Made by a program: the position numbers and the translations under genes | Assembly: GCA_910588825.1 (NCBI GenBank) | Contig: CAJURF010000107.1 | Location: forward strand, 1-7,506 | DNA length: 7,506 bases | Direction: 5' to 3' | Origin: an uncultured Lachnospiraceae bacterium | GTDB taxonomy: Bacteria; Bacillota; Clostridia; Lachnospirales; Lachnospiraceae | Shown: piece by piece, positions 1 through 6,097 of the stretch | Numbering within the stretch: the stretch's first letter is position 1 | Layout of the letters: each line of letters begins with the position of its first letter | The notes under the pieces: generated by a model | The model's input: the letters and a program-made list of their open reading frames with translations, nothing else | Databases searched by the model: none | Told to the model about the DNA's origin: nothing

Positions 1-158
1 CTGGGAAGCCAGCTTGTGGAAATATCATTTGTCATGTCATTCATCCGGCCCATAAGGCTAAATGACATGCCGCTGATTACAAACATGCCAATCAGGGCAA
101 CTCCTATGAGGATATAAAGTTTAAATCTGATTCTTAAATTTCGTATGTAGTGGATCAT
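1..158 (-). CDS. Methyl-accepting chemotaxis-type receptor, N-terminal part (runs off the left edge)
   Basis: The first 52 codons of a minus-strand gene are visible. They encode a short basic start (MIHYIRNLRIRFKLY), one hydrophobic membrane segment at about residues 15-33, then an outer helix reading MGRMNDMTNDISTSWLPS. That layout, with the Asn/Ser-rich helix ending in a Trp-Leu-Pro motif, is typical of the four-helix-bundle ligand-binding domain of chemotaxis receptors. The ATG is preceded by an AAGGGGG ribosome site about ten bases upstream. The signalling half is outside the window, so a GGDEF or kinase output cannot be excluded. The gene lies beyond the terminator of the diguanylate cyclase gene, so it is probably transcribed separately; promoter candidates are listed at 190-218 and 266-292. 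Confidence 0.75.
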   Translation of the reverse strand, partial: MIHYIRNLRIRFKLYILIGVALIGMFVISGMSFSLMGRMNDMTNDISTSWLP

Positions 159-189
159 GTATTCAGCCCCCTTTTATGTTTTTACGTCC

Positions 190-218
190 ATAATTGATAA
201 TTGTAAAATAATTGTCAA
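190..218 (-). promoter_or_regulatory. Candidate sigma-A promoter of the receptor-like gene
   Basis: On the minus strand a perfect -35 TTGACA (213-218) is followed after 17 bases by AATTAT (190-195), four of six matches to TATAAT. Transcription would start near 183, leaving a leader of about 25 bases that holds the ribosome site before the ATG at 158. Seen by eye only. Confidence 0.5.
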
Positions 219-265
219 ATTGCAATTTTCCATACCGCCTAATTTCGGCACGGCATTTCTATAAT

Positions 266-292
266 ATATCGGCATATTTTTCCTGTTTGATA
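266..292 (-). promoter_or_regulatory. Possible sigma-D (flagellar) promoter of the receptor-like gene
   Basis: The minus strand carries GCCGATAT (266-273), identical to the -10 element described for Bacillus sigma-D promoters, which serve many chemotaxis receptor genes. The -35 at the expected 15-base spacing is TATC (289-292) against TAAA, a poor match. The element lies just after the upstream terminator and about 108 bases before the start codon. Confidence 0.35.
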
Positions 293-295
293 AGT

Positions 296-335
296 AAAAA
301 AAGGAGATACTCAATATTTTACTATTGAATATCTC
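296..335 (-). terminator. Rho-independent terminator of the lipoprotein-GGDEF unit
   Basis: Read on the minus strand, GAGATATTCAAT (335-324) pairs with ATTGAGTATCTC (315-304). With the next inner pair this gives a 13-pair stem with one G-U pair and a six-base loop. Seven T residues follow at once (302-296). It sits about 50 bases after the stop of the GGDEF gene and works only in the minus direction, since the pairing on the plus strand has a mismatch and no T run. Confidence 0.9.
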
Positions 336-383
336 TCTTATACCAGTCTGATAGTTTGATCCCTTTGGCTCCAAGGCCTCATC

Positions 384-1826
384 CTACCGCATTTTCCGCC
401 GGTCACCCTGGCTCATATAATACTGTCGTTTATCTTCATACATTTTCTGTTCAGCTTCTTTAACCACATCGGTGGCCGCAGCTGTCATTTTGCCGGAGGC
501 TGTGCCCACTGACACATGATAACCGGCTTTGGCAACCCTCTCCTTTGCCTCTTTTGCCTTTATTTTTGTCGTGCTTTCATCTGCCTCAGTAAAGACCAGA
601 AACTCATCTCCACCGATACGGTACACAGTTCCCTCGCAGAAGGTTTCCACCAGAGCGTCTGCCACCGACTTCAGCATTTTGTCTCCTGCAAGGTGTCCCT
701 GGCTGTTGTTCAGTTCGTGGAGGCCGTTTGCATCTGCGTAAACGCAGGAAAGACAGTCCGGGCGGTCTGCGGCGTATTGTTTTAATACCTGTTCGTAGGC
801 GTTTCTGTTTTTGAGATTTGTGAGCAGGTCTGTTGTTGCGATTCTTTCTTTTTGTTGAAGTTCTTTCCGTGTGCGGAGGATATCCCACCACACATATGCC
901 AGCAGCAAGATACCTTCAAAGGCCCCCAGACACAGCAGGACTTTCTTAATATAAGATGCTTCTTGAAGAACCGTGTTTTCCGGAAAGGTGAGCATGACAA
1001 ACCAGTCATTAATGCCCACAGGTTCGTAAGCCGTATATAAGTAGTCGTTCGTACTTTTAGAGAAATAGGCGGTCAGTCCGCCTCTGCCTTCGGAAAAATC
1101 CTGCATAAGCTGTTCTTTGCTGTAACCCTTTTTGATCTTTTGCCCTTGCAGGGCATGGAGATTTTCCGATTTGCTGTGCAGAGTATCCATAATAAAATCC
1201 ATATTCTGTGTGTCAACGATAAAAAGACCAGAAGTTCCGTCAAAGGTATCTACTTCAATAAGCTCTGATATCTCTTTGAGTTCTATCTCCCCAAATAATA
1301 TCCCCTCAGTTCTGCCCTCCCTTACAATGGGAACATTGAAAAACAAGGCGGAATCGTAAGTGTTAAAGTTGTCCTGTTCAATATTTGTAATAAAAGCTCC
1401 TTTTTCTGCCAATGCATCAAAAGTAATCCCATTTATGGGAGAGGCAATGGTTCCGTCATGCTGGAGGATCTGGTTATCTGGAAGGACGATGCCCAGCCGG
1501 GATACCATATCTGTATTCCCATAGGCCCCTAGAATCTTCTTTGCCCGCACAGAATCCGGCCGTCCTGTCTGCTGGATAATGTCCGCCAGTATTTCCAGGT
1601 GTTCCTGGATAGAAGAAACCTGCCGGTAGATCTCTCTTTTTGCTGCCTGTGTTTCTTGCTGCAGATTCTGAAGGCACAGCTCCACAGAATAAGAGCGCAG
1701 CAGCCAGAAAGCAGCCAGAAATCCAATTGCAATCAGAACTTTAAGGCCTGTTGCAGCCAGGATATTTTCCGATTTCTGTTGAAATGGTTTTCTCAGTATA
1801 GTTTGAGCTTCTTTCTTTAAACCCAT
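384..1826 (-). CDS. Membrane diguanylate cyclase with Cache-like outer sensor and GGDEF domain
   Basis: A 480-residue protein predicted to make cyclic di-GMP from two GTP at the inner face of the membrane. Order of parts: membrane segment at about 27-44, outer region at about 45-294 with a double-Cache look (regions around 106-215), second membrane segment at about 295-315, and a GGDEF domain at about 330-470. The signature GGDEF is intact at 405-409. The metal-binding Asp (D365), guanine-contacting N373 and D382 are present; the usual ND pair reads NN (373-374). The inhibitory RxxD site normally nine residues before GGDEF reads FCEG, so product inhibition at that site is not expected. The ATG follows GGGAG with nine bases between. 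The gene lies 46 bases after the lipoprotein gene with no terminator between them, so the two are probably co-transcribed. The ligand is unknown. Confidence 0.93.
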   Translation of the reverse strand: MGLKKEAQTILRKPFQQKSENILAATGLKVLIAIGFLAAFWLLRSYSVELCLQNLQQETQAAKREIYRQVSSIQEHLEILADIIQQTGRPDSVRAKKILGAYGNTDMVSRLGIVLPDNQILQHDGTIASPINGITFDALAEKGAFITNIEQDNFNTYDSALFFNVPIVREGRTEGILFGEIELKEISELIEVDTFDGTSGLFIVDTQNMDFIMDTLHSKSENLHALQGQKIKKGYSKEQLMQDFSEGRGGLTAYFSKSTNDYLYTAYEPVGINDWFVMLTFPENTVLQEASYIKKVLLCLGAFEGILLLAYVWWDILRTRKELQQKERIATTDLLTNLKNRNAYEQVLKQYAADRPDCLSCVYADANGLHELNNSQGHLAGDKMLKSVADALVETFCEGTVYRIGGDEFLVFTEADESTTKIKAKEAKERVAKAGYHVSVGTASGKMTAAATDVVKEAEQKMYEDKRQYYMSQGDRRKMR

Positions 1827-1872
1827 CTTTCAGGTCTCCCTCAATTATGATCAGTTTTTCTGATTCAGTTTT

Positions 1873-2973
1873 CTACTGGCCTGCAGAGTAAATATTGCCG
1901 TTTTCATCACTCCACTGGCCAGCGCCCTCTGCATAATAACCAATGCCTTGGCTGTCGTACCAGTTTCCATCTGGACCCTGAGAAATATCTACGCTGCCGC
2001 TGCCGTCTGAGCGGTATAATACCATGCTGTTATCACTGTTCTCAGTGTCCGTGCTGTCTTGTGTGGTCAAATCGAAAGAGTATGTATTGCCGTTGGAATC
2101 CTGCCATTGGCCTGCCCCTGCCGCATAGTAATTCATGCCAGAGTCGTCCTCCCATTCTCCATTGGTCAATTCGTAAATCCGTACCTGAGTGTCAGTATTG
2201 TATAGCATAATAGACTGACCAGTTCTTGCGGTTTCCTGCTGGGTATCCGCACCAGCCGGTGAGCCTGTCATCTCCGGATTCTGTGCCTGGTCAGCTGGCT
2301 GTGCTGCGGGTGGCGCGGTAATAACAGGGGTTACTTTGCTTGCTGGGTGGTCTTCATGGAGAACCTGAAGAGAAACCACACTTTTCTGCAGGCTTTCCAG
2401 TAATGCCTGGTCACTCTTTTCTGCCAAGGCTGTTACATCATACAGCTCATCTGTATGCAGAATCAAATACCCAGTGACATAGGGATGCATCCCCTCTTTG
2501 GAATTTTTAACCGTATATGTGACGGTTTTCAGGCTGTCTGTCCCAATGTCTGTCAGCTCATATTGTTCCACTTCCATGGCTGAAGTGTCATCGCCCATAT
2601 CGGCCAGATAATCCAGAACGGTTTCTTTTGACAGAGGAAGACGTATGCCGGAAATTTCTGTATTTCGTGTTATCGTAATACTCCCCTTACCTGAACTGCC
2701 AAAGACATATTTTCCCTCTGTGTTTTCCATAACCATCCATGTGTCATCTGGAAGGCCGATCTGGATATTGCCGTCTGTAGATGTTACGGAGATACAAGGC
2801 TTCTGCATGGAAACCGGTGTTGCTGGAGAAGCCTTGTTTTCCGCTGAGGCCGGAGTGGGTGTTTCTGTTGGTATCTGTATTTCCTCAACTTTTTTGCGGC
2901 ATCCGGCGGACAGGAAAATTACAGAGAGGGATACGGCTATCCCTAATGCGATTTGCTGTGTACATATTCTCAT
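1873..2973 (-). CDS. Secreted lipoprotein with two C-terminal Trp/Tyr/Gly repeats
   Basis: A 366-residue protein. Residues 1-24 are a signal peptide ending in the lipobox LSAGC, so Cys25 should be lipidated and the protein anchored outside the membrane. A Pro/Thr/Ser/Ala-rich linker (32-57) leads to a compact domain (about 60-205) whose pattern recalls PsbP/DUF1795-like folds; that is a guess. A second low-complexity linker (210-252) precedes two related units, about 255-299 and 317-363, each with a G-x-W-x-D-x-x-G core, then YYAxGAGQW and GN(T/I)YS. The chosen ATG at 2973 has AAAGGAG nine bases upstream and gives a normal-length signal peptide; an in-frame ATG 33 bases earlier lacks both. 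No assigned function. Its place just upstream of the Cache-GGDEF gene hints at a role on the cell surface linked to that sensor. Confidence 0.85.
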   Translation of the reverse strand: MRICTQQIALGIAVSLSVIFLSAGCRKKVEEIQIPTETPTPASAENKASPATPVSMQKPCISVTSTDGNIQIGLPDDTWMVMENTEGKYVFGSSGKGSITITRNTEISGIRLPLSKETVLDYLADMGDDTSAMEVEQYELTDIGTDSLKTVTYTVKNSKEGMHPYVTGYLILHTDELYDVTALAEKSDQALLESLQKSVVSLQVLHEDHPASKVTPVITAPPAAQPADQAQNPEMTGSPAGADTQQETARTGQSIMLYNTDTQVRIYELTNGEWEDDSGMNYYAAGAGQWQDSNGNTYSFDLTTQDSTDTENSDNSMVLYRSDGSGSVDISQGPDGNWYDSQGIGYYAEGAGQWSDENGNIYSAGQ

Positions 2974-2982
2974 CTGTCGATG

Positions 2983-2989
2983 CTCCTTT
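2983..2989 (-). promoter_or_regulatory. Ribosome binding site that fixes the lipoprotein start
   Basis: AAAGGAG on the minus strand, nine bases before the ATG at 2973. This site lies inside the longer reading frame that would start at 3006, so the shorter start is preferred; it also puts the lipobox Cys at residue 25. Confidence 0.85.
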
Positions 2990-3050
2990 CTTAACTTTTC
3001 ACGCAAAAGAATAGATGTTCCCTTCGATTCTCGTACTCTGCGCGGACAAT

Positions 3051-3085
3051 AAAAAGCGTGTCCGATGACAAATTATCGGACACGC
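3051..3085 (-). terminator. Intrinsic terminator or leader attenuator before the lipoprotein gene
   Basis: A perfect 11-pair stem, GCGTGTCCGAT (3056-3066) with ATCGGACACGC (3075-3085), around an eight-base loop. On the minus strand it is followed at once by TTTTT (3055-3051). It can end transcripts of the DUF3786-like gene, whose stop is 170 bases upstream. No good promoter is visible between this hairpin and the lipoprotein ATG, 78 bases further on, so it may instead be a leader hairpin that transcripts must pass. Confidence 0.8.
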
Positions 3086-3114
3086 CAAATATAACATAAA
3101 TTTTTATTAATAGG

Positions 3115-3123
3115 AAATGATTT
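3115..3123. repeat. Third copy of the AAATGATTT palindromic core
   Basis: AAATGATTT, the same nine-base core found in both arms of the inverted repeat at 3181-3238. Its centre is 69 bases from the centre of the left arm. The flanks differ (GG before, ACC after), so it may be chance in AT-rich DNA. Confidence 0.4.
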
Positions 3124-3137
3124 ACCGATATCACAGA

Positions 3138-3166
3138 ATTATTACTGTTTGGAAAATTATACTCAA
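3138..3166 (-). promoter_or_regulatory. Candidate sigma-A promoter upstream of the leader hairpin
   Basis: Minus strand: TTGAGT (3161-3166), 17 bases, AATAAT (3138-3143), nine of twelve consensus matches. Transcription would begin near 3131 and pass the hairpin at 3051-3085 before the lipoprotein gene. A second weaker pair (TTTCCT, then TATATT with 18 bases between) lies just before the hairpin. Confidence 0.35.
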
Positions 3167-3180
3167 GAGCATACGTATTT

Positions 3181-3238
3181 GCCAAATGATTTGCTGTTTT
3201 GCTTGAAACAGTGGAGGCCTGCTGGCAAATCATTTGGC
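3181..3238. repeat. 14-base perfect inverted repeat with self-palindromic arms
   Basis: GCCAAATGATTTGC (3181-3194) and GCAAATCATTTGGC (3225-3238) are exact reverse complements separated by 30 bases. Each arm is itself a palindrome, CAAAT-N-ATTTG, with centres 43 bases apart. Inside, CTGTTT (3194-3199) pairs with AAACAG (3206-3211) around a six-base loop. It starts 17 bases after the stop of the DUF3786-like gene. There is no T run on either side, so it is not a standard terminator. It could be a paired operator, a folded 3' RNA element or a small mobile repeat. Confidence 0.85.
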
Positions 3239-3254
3239 TTGCGGGTATATCTAA

Positions 3255-4283
3255 TTATGCCATTTCCTCTTTAATTCTTTCAAATAAATGCAGAACTGCA
3301 AACCATAGAGTTTCGTAATGCATATATTTCAGCACATTTTTATCTGTATACACCTGCAGGCTGGCCGGGAATTCTTCGTCGGAATTCCAGAATCTGATAA
3401 TCACAGGAAAAAAATCAAACATGGGGATACGGCAGGCAATGTCTCCTTTTCCCGATTCCACTCCTCCTAAATTCCGGCATGCTCTGGCCATTGCTTCGTT
3501 TTTATGGTCAAAAAACTGCTCCATTTTCTGGAAAAGTCCGTTTTCCTGGGAGGCGGAACTGCCCTGCACAAATGACAGGCTGTCCATGTTCACAAATTCT
3601 CCAGACAGGCCGCAATCCTGGCTGGAATAGCAGAGAACATCATAAATGGTCATGGCCTCATTATAACCAGCTTCTGAAAAGGTACAGAAACCGTCATCAG
3701 ACCAGTCAGTTTTTCCGCTGTCTCTGTGAATTCGGTACATGTGTCCAAGAAACTTTATGTAAAGATAGTCTGCATCGTGGGTTAGGCAGAATTTCTGAAT
3801 CATTTCTTCCTGATTATAGTTCAAAAATTCTTTCTGCATTTTCCGTTTCATAATCTCATAATTTGACATGCGCCGGCAGACACAGTAGCGGCACGGGGTA
3901 TTTTTACCATTAGATTTTACCGGGCATTCATAAACTGTTTTGCCATCCACAGACAGCTCTTTTATATCCAGCGCCTCAATCGAGTGCAGGGGACGTTCTG
4001 CAATAAAAGCCAGGTAAATGCAGGATAGGATAACCCATTTCCAGCCGCCAGGGTTATCCCCCATATGAGTCTCCAGAAATTCCCTCAAAACCATATGCAG
4101 GCCCATAACCTGTTCTTCCGGAATCTCCAGGTCATCCGAAATTTTTTCATTTTTCCACCCAAGCAGTACATTGCGGTTGAAGCTGCTGACTGCCAGATTA
4201 TGATCCCGTTCCAGGGCGTCCCACTCAGCCTCAGTGACAGATTTTTGCAGCTCCTTGAACAATCTAGATTTTGTAAATGCCAT
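3255..4283 (-). CDS. DUF3786-like protein with N-terminal cysteine cluster, function unknown
   Basis: A 342-residue soluble protein with no signal peptide. The C-terminal part (about 150-342) resembles the DUF3786 family: YNEAMTIYDVLCYS at 207-220, LSGEFVNMDSL at 226-236, and FFPVIIRFWNSDEEFPASL at 291-309, followed by a helical end. The N-terminal part (1-150) is mostly helical and holds a cluster Cys120, Cys131, Cys134, Cys136 (C-x10-C-x2-C-x-C), which could bind zinc or an iron-sulfur centre; this is inference. The ATG at 4283 follows AAAGGAG with six bases between. An in-frame ATG at 4379 overlaps the kinase stop (TAATG) but lacks a ribosome site and would add 32 poorly structured residues. 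A good promoter sits just upstream, so the gene can be expressed apart from the two-component pair. The family has no established function that I know of. Confidence 0.8.
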   Translation of the reverse strand: MAFTKSRLFKELQKSVTEAEWDALERDHNLAVSSFNRNVLLGWKNEKISDDLEIPEEQVMGLHMVLREFLETHMGDNPGGWKWVILSCIYLAFIAERPLHSIEALDIKELSVDGKTVYECPVKSNGKNTPCRYCVCRRMSNYEIMKRKMQKEFLNYNQEEMIQKFCLTHDADYLYIKFLGHMYRIHRDSGKTDWSDDGFCTFSEAGYNEAMTIYDVLCYSSQDCGLSGEFVNMDSLSFVQGSSASQENGLFQKMEQFFDHKNEAMARACRNLGGVESGKGDIACRIPMFDFFPVIIRFWNSDEEFPASLQVYTDKNVLKYMHYETLWFAVLHLFERIKEEMA

Positions 4284-4289
4284 GTCCTT

Positions 4290-4296
4290 CTCCTTT
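4290..4296 (-). promoter_or_regulatory. Ribosome binding site that fixes the start of the DUF3786-like gene
   Basis: AAAGGAG on the minus strand, six bases before the ATG at 4283. It favours this start over the upstream in-frame ATG at 4379. Confidence 0.85.
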
Positions 4297-4313
4297 AAGA
4301 AGTATTTATTTAC

Positions 4314-4342
4314 AATATACTGCCTTTGATAATAAAATGCAA
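4314..4342 (-). promoter_or_regulatory. Sigma-A promoter of the DUF3786-like gene
   Basis: Minus strand TTGCAT (4337-4342), 17-base spacer, TATATT (4314-4319): nine of twelve consensus matches at ideal spacing. The start point would be near 4307, giving a leader of about 24 bases that just holds the ribosome site. It lies in the gap after the kinase stop codon; no clear terminator separates the kinase from this gene, so read-through is also likely. Confidence 0.6.
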
Positions 4343-4378
4343 GCGGAAAAAGATCATGTTTTACAGGGCTTTTTTGCA

Positions 4379-6097
4379 TTATTTAATGGTGGCCCGGATT
4401 CCGGCGGAGGTATTCTCAAGTGACAGGTTCCTGTGATGCAGCATCAGGATTTTTCTGGCTAAAAATAATCCCATTCCCATATGCTTTTCTTTGGATGTAC
4501 GGCTTTTATCTCCACTGTAGAACATGTCAAAGGCATGGGTAAGCTGTTCCTGGCTCAGCGGATTTCCCGTATTTTCAATGAAACAGCTTCTTGTATCTGT
4601 CTGGATAAAGATGCGGCCGCCCGGCAGGTTGTAAGATACAGCATTGGATAAAAGATTCCAGACGGCTTTTGCCAGATAGTTCCGGTCGCCATCAATGACA
4701 AAATCCCTGCCACAGTCGTATTGTATCTGGAGATTTTTTTCCTGAATGGCAGGTTTTAGCCGGGTGATCTGTTCCCGGATTAATTCAGACAGGGAGACAG
4801 GTTCTTTTGCCAGAACCAACTGCTGGGAATCCATCTTCGATATGGCGATCATTTCTGCAGTCAACTGGTCCATCTGTTCTGTCTGGCCGATGATCTGGGT
4901 GAGATAATAATCTCTTTTTTCCTCCATATTGTGTTCCAGAAGGTTTTCCGCGAAACCCCGGATAACGCTTAGAGGGGTTTTCAATTCGTGGGCCATGGCG
5001 TTTGTAAAATCCCGGCGCATTTCTTCCACAGCGTTTCTCTGTTTCGAGATTTGATTGGCAGTGTAAATAATTTTTGCAATCCCTGCCAGCATCAATACAA
5101 GACCCATCAGATAAATGGGGGTCAGGTAATGGGTGGCTGCGGCCCATGGATGGCTCTCAAAGCGCAGGGCCAGGTAGAAACGGAGCCTGTCGTTTTTATC
5201 TGTCCAGACAGGATTGTACAGGATGTCTCTCGCAGGCAGCACATAGGAGGCGTCGTTGAATTCCGTTAAGAGCTGTTCCACCTTGGGTATCGACATGTCA
5301 ATCTGGCTGTCAAATTCCTGCAGGTACTCTGTACCGGTCCACTGCAGCCATTGCTCGTATCCACCGAATACCAGGTATGGGAATAACAGAGAAACCTCCA
5401 GAGCTTTCACCTGGCTGTCTTTCCAGGTCTTCTGCCCGGCGTCCGGATAGTTCCGCTCCCAGACGATTTTGCTGTCTGTCTCCTGGTAATTTGTCCCGCT
5501 CTCTGTCTCATAACTGTGGTGGGAATTGGCGACAGGGTCTATATAGCTGTCTCCCTCTTGGGAGCCCTGCTGTTCCCAGGTGATTTCCTGTACGAGAATC
5601 TGGCATAATTTGCTGTCTCTGGTCTGGCGTATGGCGATGCGGTATTGGGGCGGGGGTCCCGCAGGCGTATTGATGTTATAGGATTTCTGTCCATACTCCG
5701 CCAGGGTTTTCAGCTCCCCGTCTGTGAGCTGTTCCAGAGGGTAATGGCAGTAGTGAGCCCCGGAATCATCGTAAAAGGATTGCATCAGGATGTTTTCGGA
5801 CTTTGCCAGGAGATGTCCGTCTGTCCCGTAAATGGCAGCCGAAAACTGCTGGAAAGGGCTGGAGGGTTCCACAGACATTACCTGGGCGGTAATGTAATTG
5901 AAATAGTTATCTTCCATGATATCCTCCGAGTTTTCCAGCTGCTGGCGGATAGAGGAAAGGTGCTGAGCTGCGCTTTTCTTAAATTCCTCCGCGAATCTCA
6001 ATTCCATCACCCAGGTAGAAAGAACCATGATAAACAGATACAGCATAGTAAACCCAAGTACCACTGGCTTCCAGATTTTTAGTTTCTTCTTTCTCAT
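4379..6097 (-). CDS. Sensor histidine kinase of the two-component pair
   Basis: A 572-residue membrane kinase that should autophosphorylate and pass phosphate to the response regulator encoded just upstream. Membrane segments at about 12-32 and 325-347 enclose a large outer region of about 290 residues, rich in Tyr, Trp and Gln, that I cannot assign. Cytoplasmic part: phospho-acceptor His370 in MAHELKTPLS, N box NLLSNA (481-486), a G1-like box ENTGN (508-512) in which the usual Asp is Asn, and a glycine-rich MGMGL (540-544). Only about 23 residues separate the second membrane segment from His370, so there is no room for a normal HAMP domain. The ATG overlaps the regulator's stop (TAATG) and has GGAGGTGG just before it; an in-frame ATG 57 bases earlier lies inside the regulator gene and is unlikely. 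The catalytic end resembles VanS-type kinases. Confidence 0.93.
   Translation of the reverse strand: MRKKKLKIWKPVVLGFTMLYLFIMVLSTWVMELRFAEEFKKSAAQHLSSIRQQLENSEDIMEDNYFNYITAQVMSVEPSSPFQQFSAAIYGTDGHLLAKSENILMQSFYDDSGAHYCHYPLEQLTDGELKTLAEYGQKSYNINTPAGPPPQYRIAIRQTRDSKLCQILVQEITWEQQGSQEGDSYIDPVANSHHSYETESGTNYQETDSKIVWERNYPDAGQKTWKDSQVKALEVSLLFPYLVFGGYEQWLQWTGTEYLQEFDSQIDMSIPKVEQLLTEFNDASYVLPARDILYNPVWTDKNDRLRFYLALRFESHPWAAATHYLTPIYLMGLVLMLAGIAKIIYTANQISKQRNAVEEMRRDFTNAMAHELKTPLSVIRGFAENLLEHNMEEKRDYYLTQIIGQTEQMDQLTAEMIAISKMDSQQLVLAKEPVSLSELIREQITRLKPAIQEKNLQIQYDCGRDFVIDGDRNYLAKAVWNLLSNAVSYNLPGGRIFIQTDTRSCFIENTGNPLSQEQLTHAFDMFYSGDKSRTSKEKHMGMGLFLARKILMLHHRNLSLENTSAGIRATIK

Noticed and set aside
158..296. 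Possible c-di-GMP riboswitch upstream of the receptor-like gene
   Set aside because: The proximity of a diguanylate cyclase made this worth checking, but I found no GEMM-type conserved core; only a short imperfect GC hairpin near 232-258 is present.
174..374. 66-residue minus-strand reading frame
   Set aside because: It covers the intrinsic terminator and the promoter region of the receptor-like gene, has no ribosome site and shows no protein-like pattern.
1830..1870. Weak stem-loop between the lipoprotein and GGDEF genes
   Set aside because: ATCAG with CTGAT gives only five pairs and no T run, so it should not stop transcription between the two genes.
2645..3052. 135-residue plus-strand reading frame
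   Set aside because: It is antisense to the well-supported lipoprotein gene and has no ribosome site or domain pattern.
2991..3233. 80-residue minus-strand reading frame after the DUF3786-like gene
   Set aside because: It runs through the inverted repeat and the terminator hairpin, has no ribosome site, and its composition looks like translated intergenic DNA.
5645..6082. 145-residue plus-strand reading frame
   Set aside because: It is antisense to the histidine kinase outer domain, whose reading frame is supported by start signals, membrane segments and catalytic motifs.
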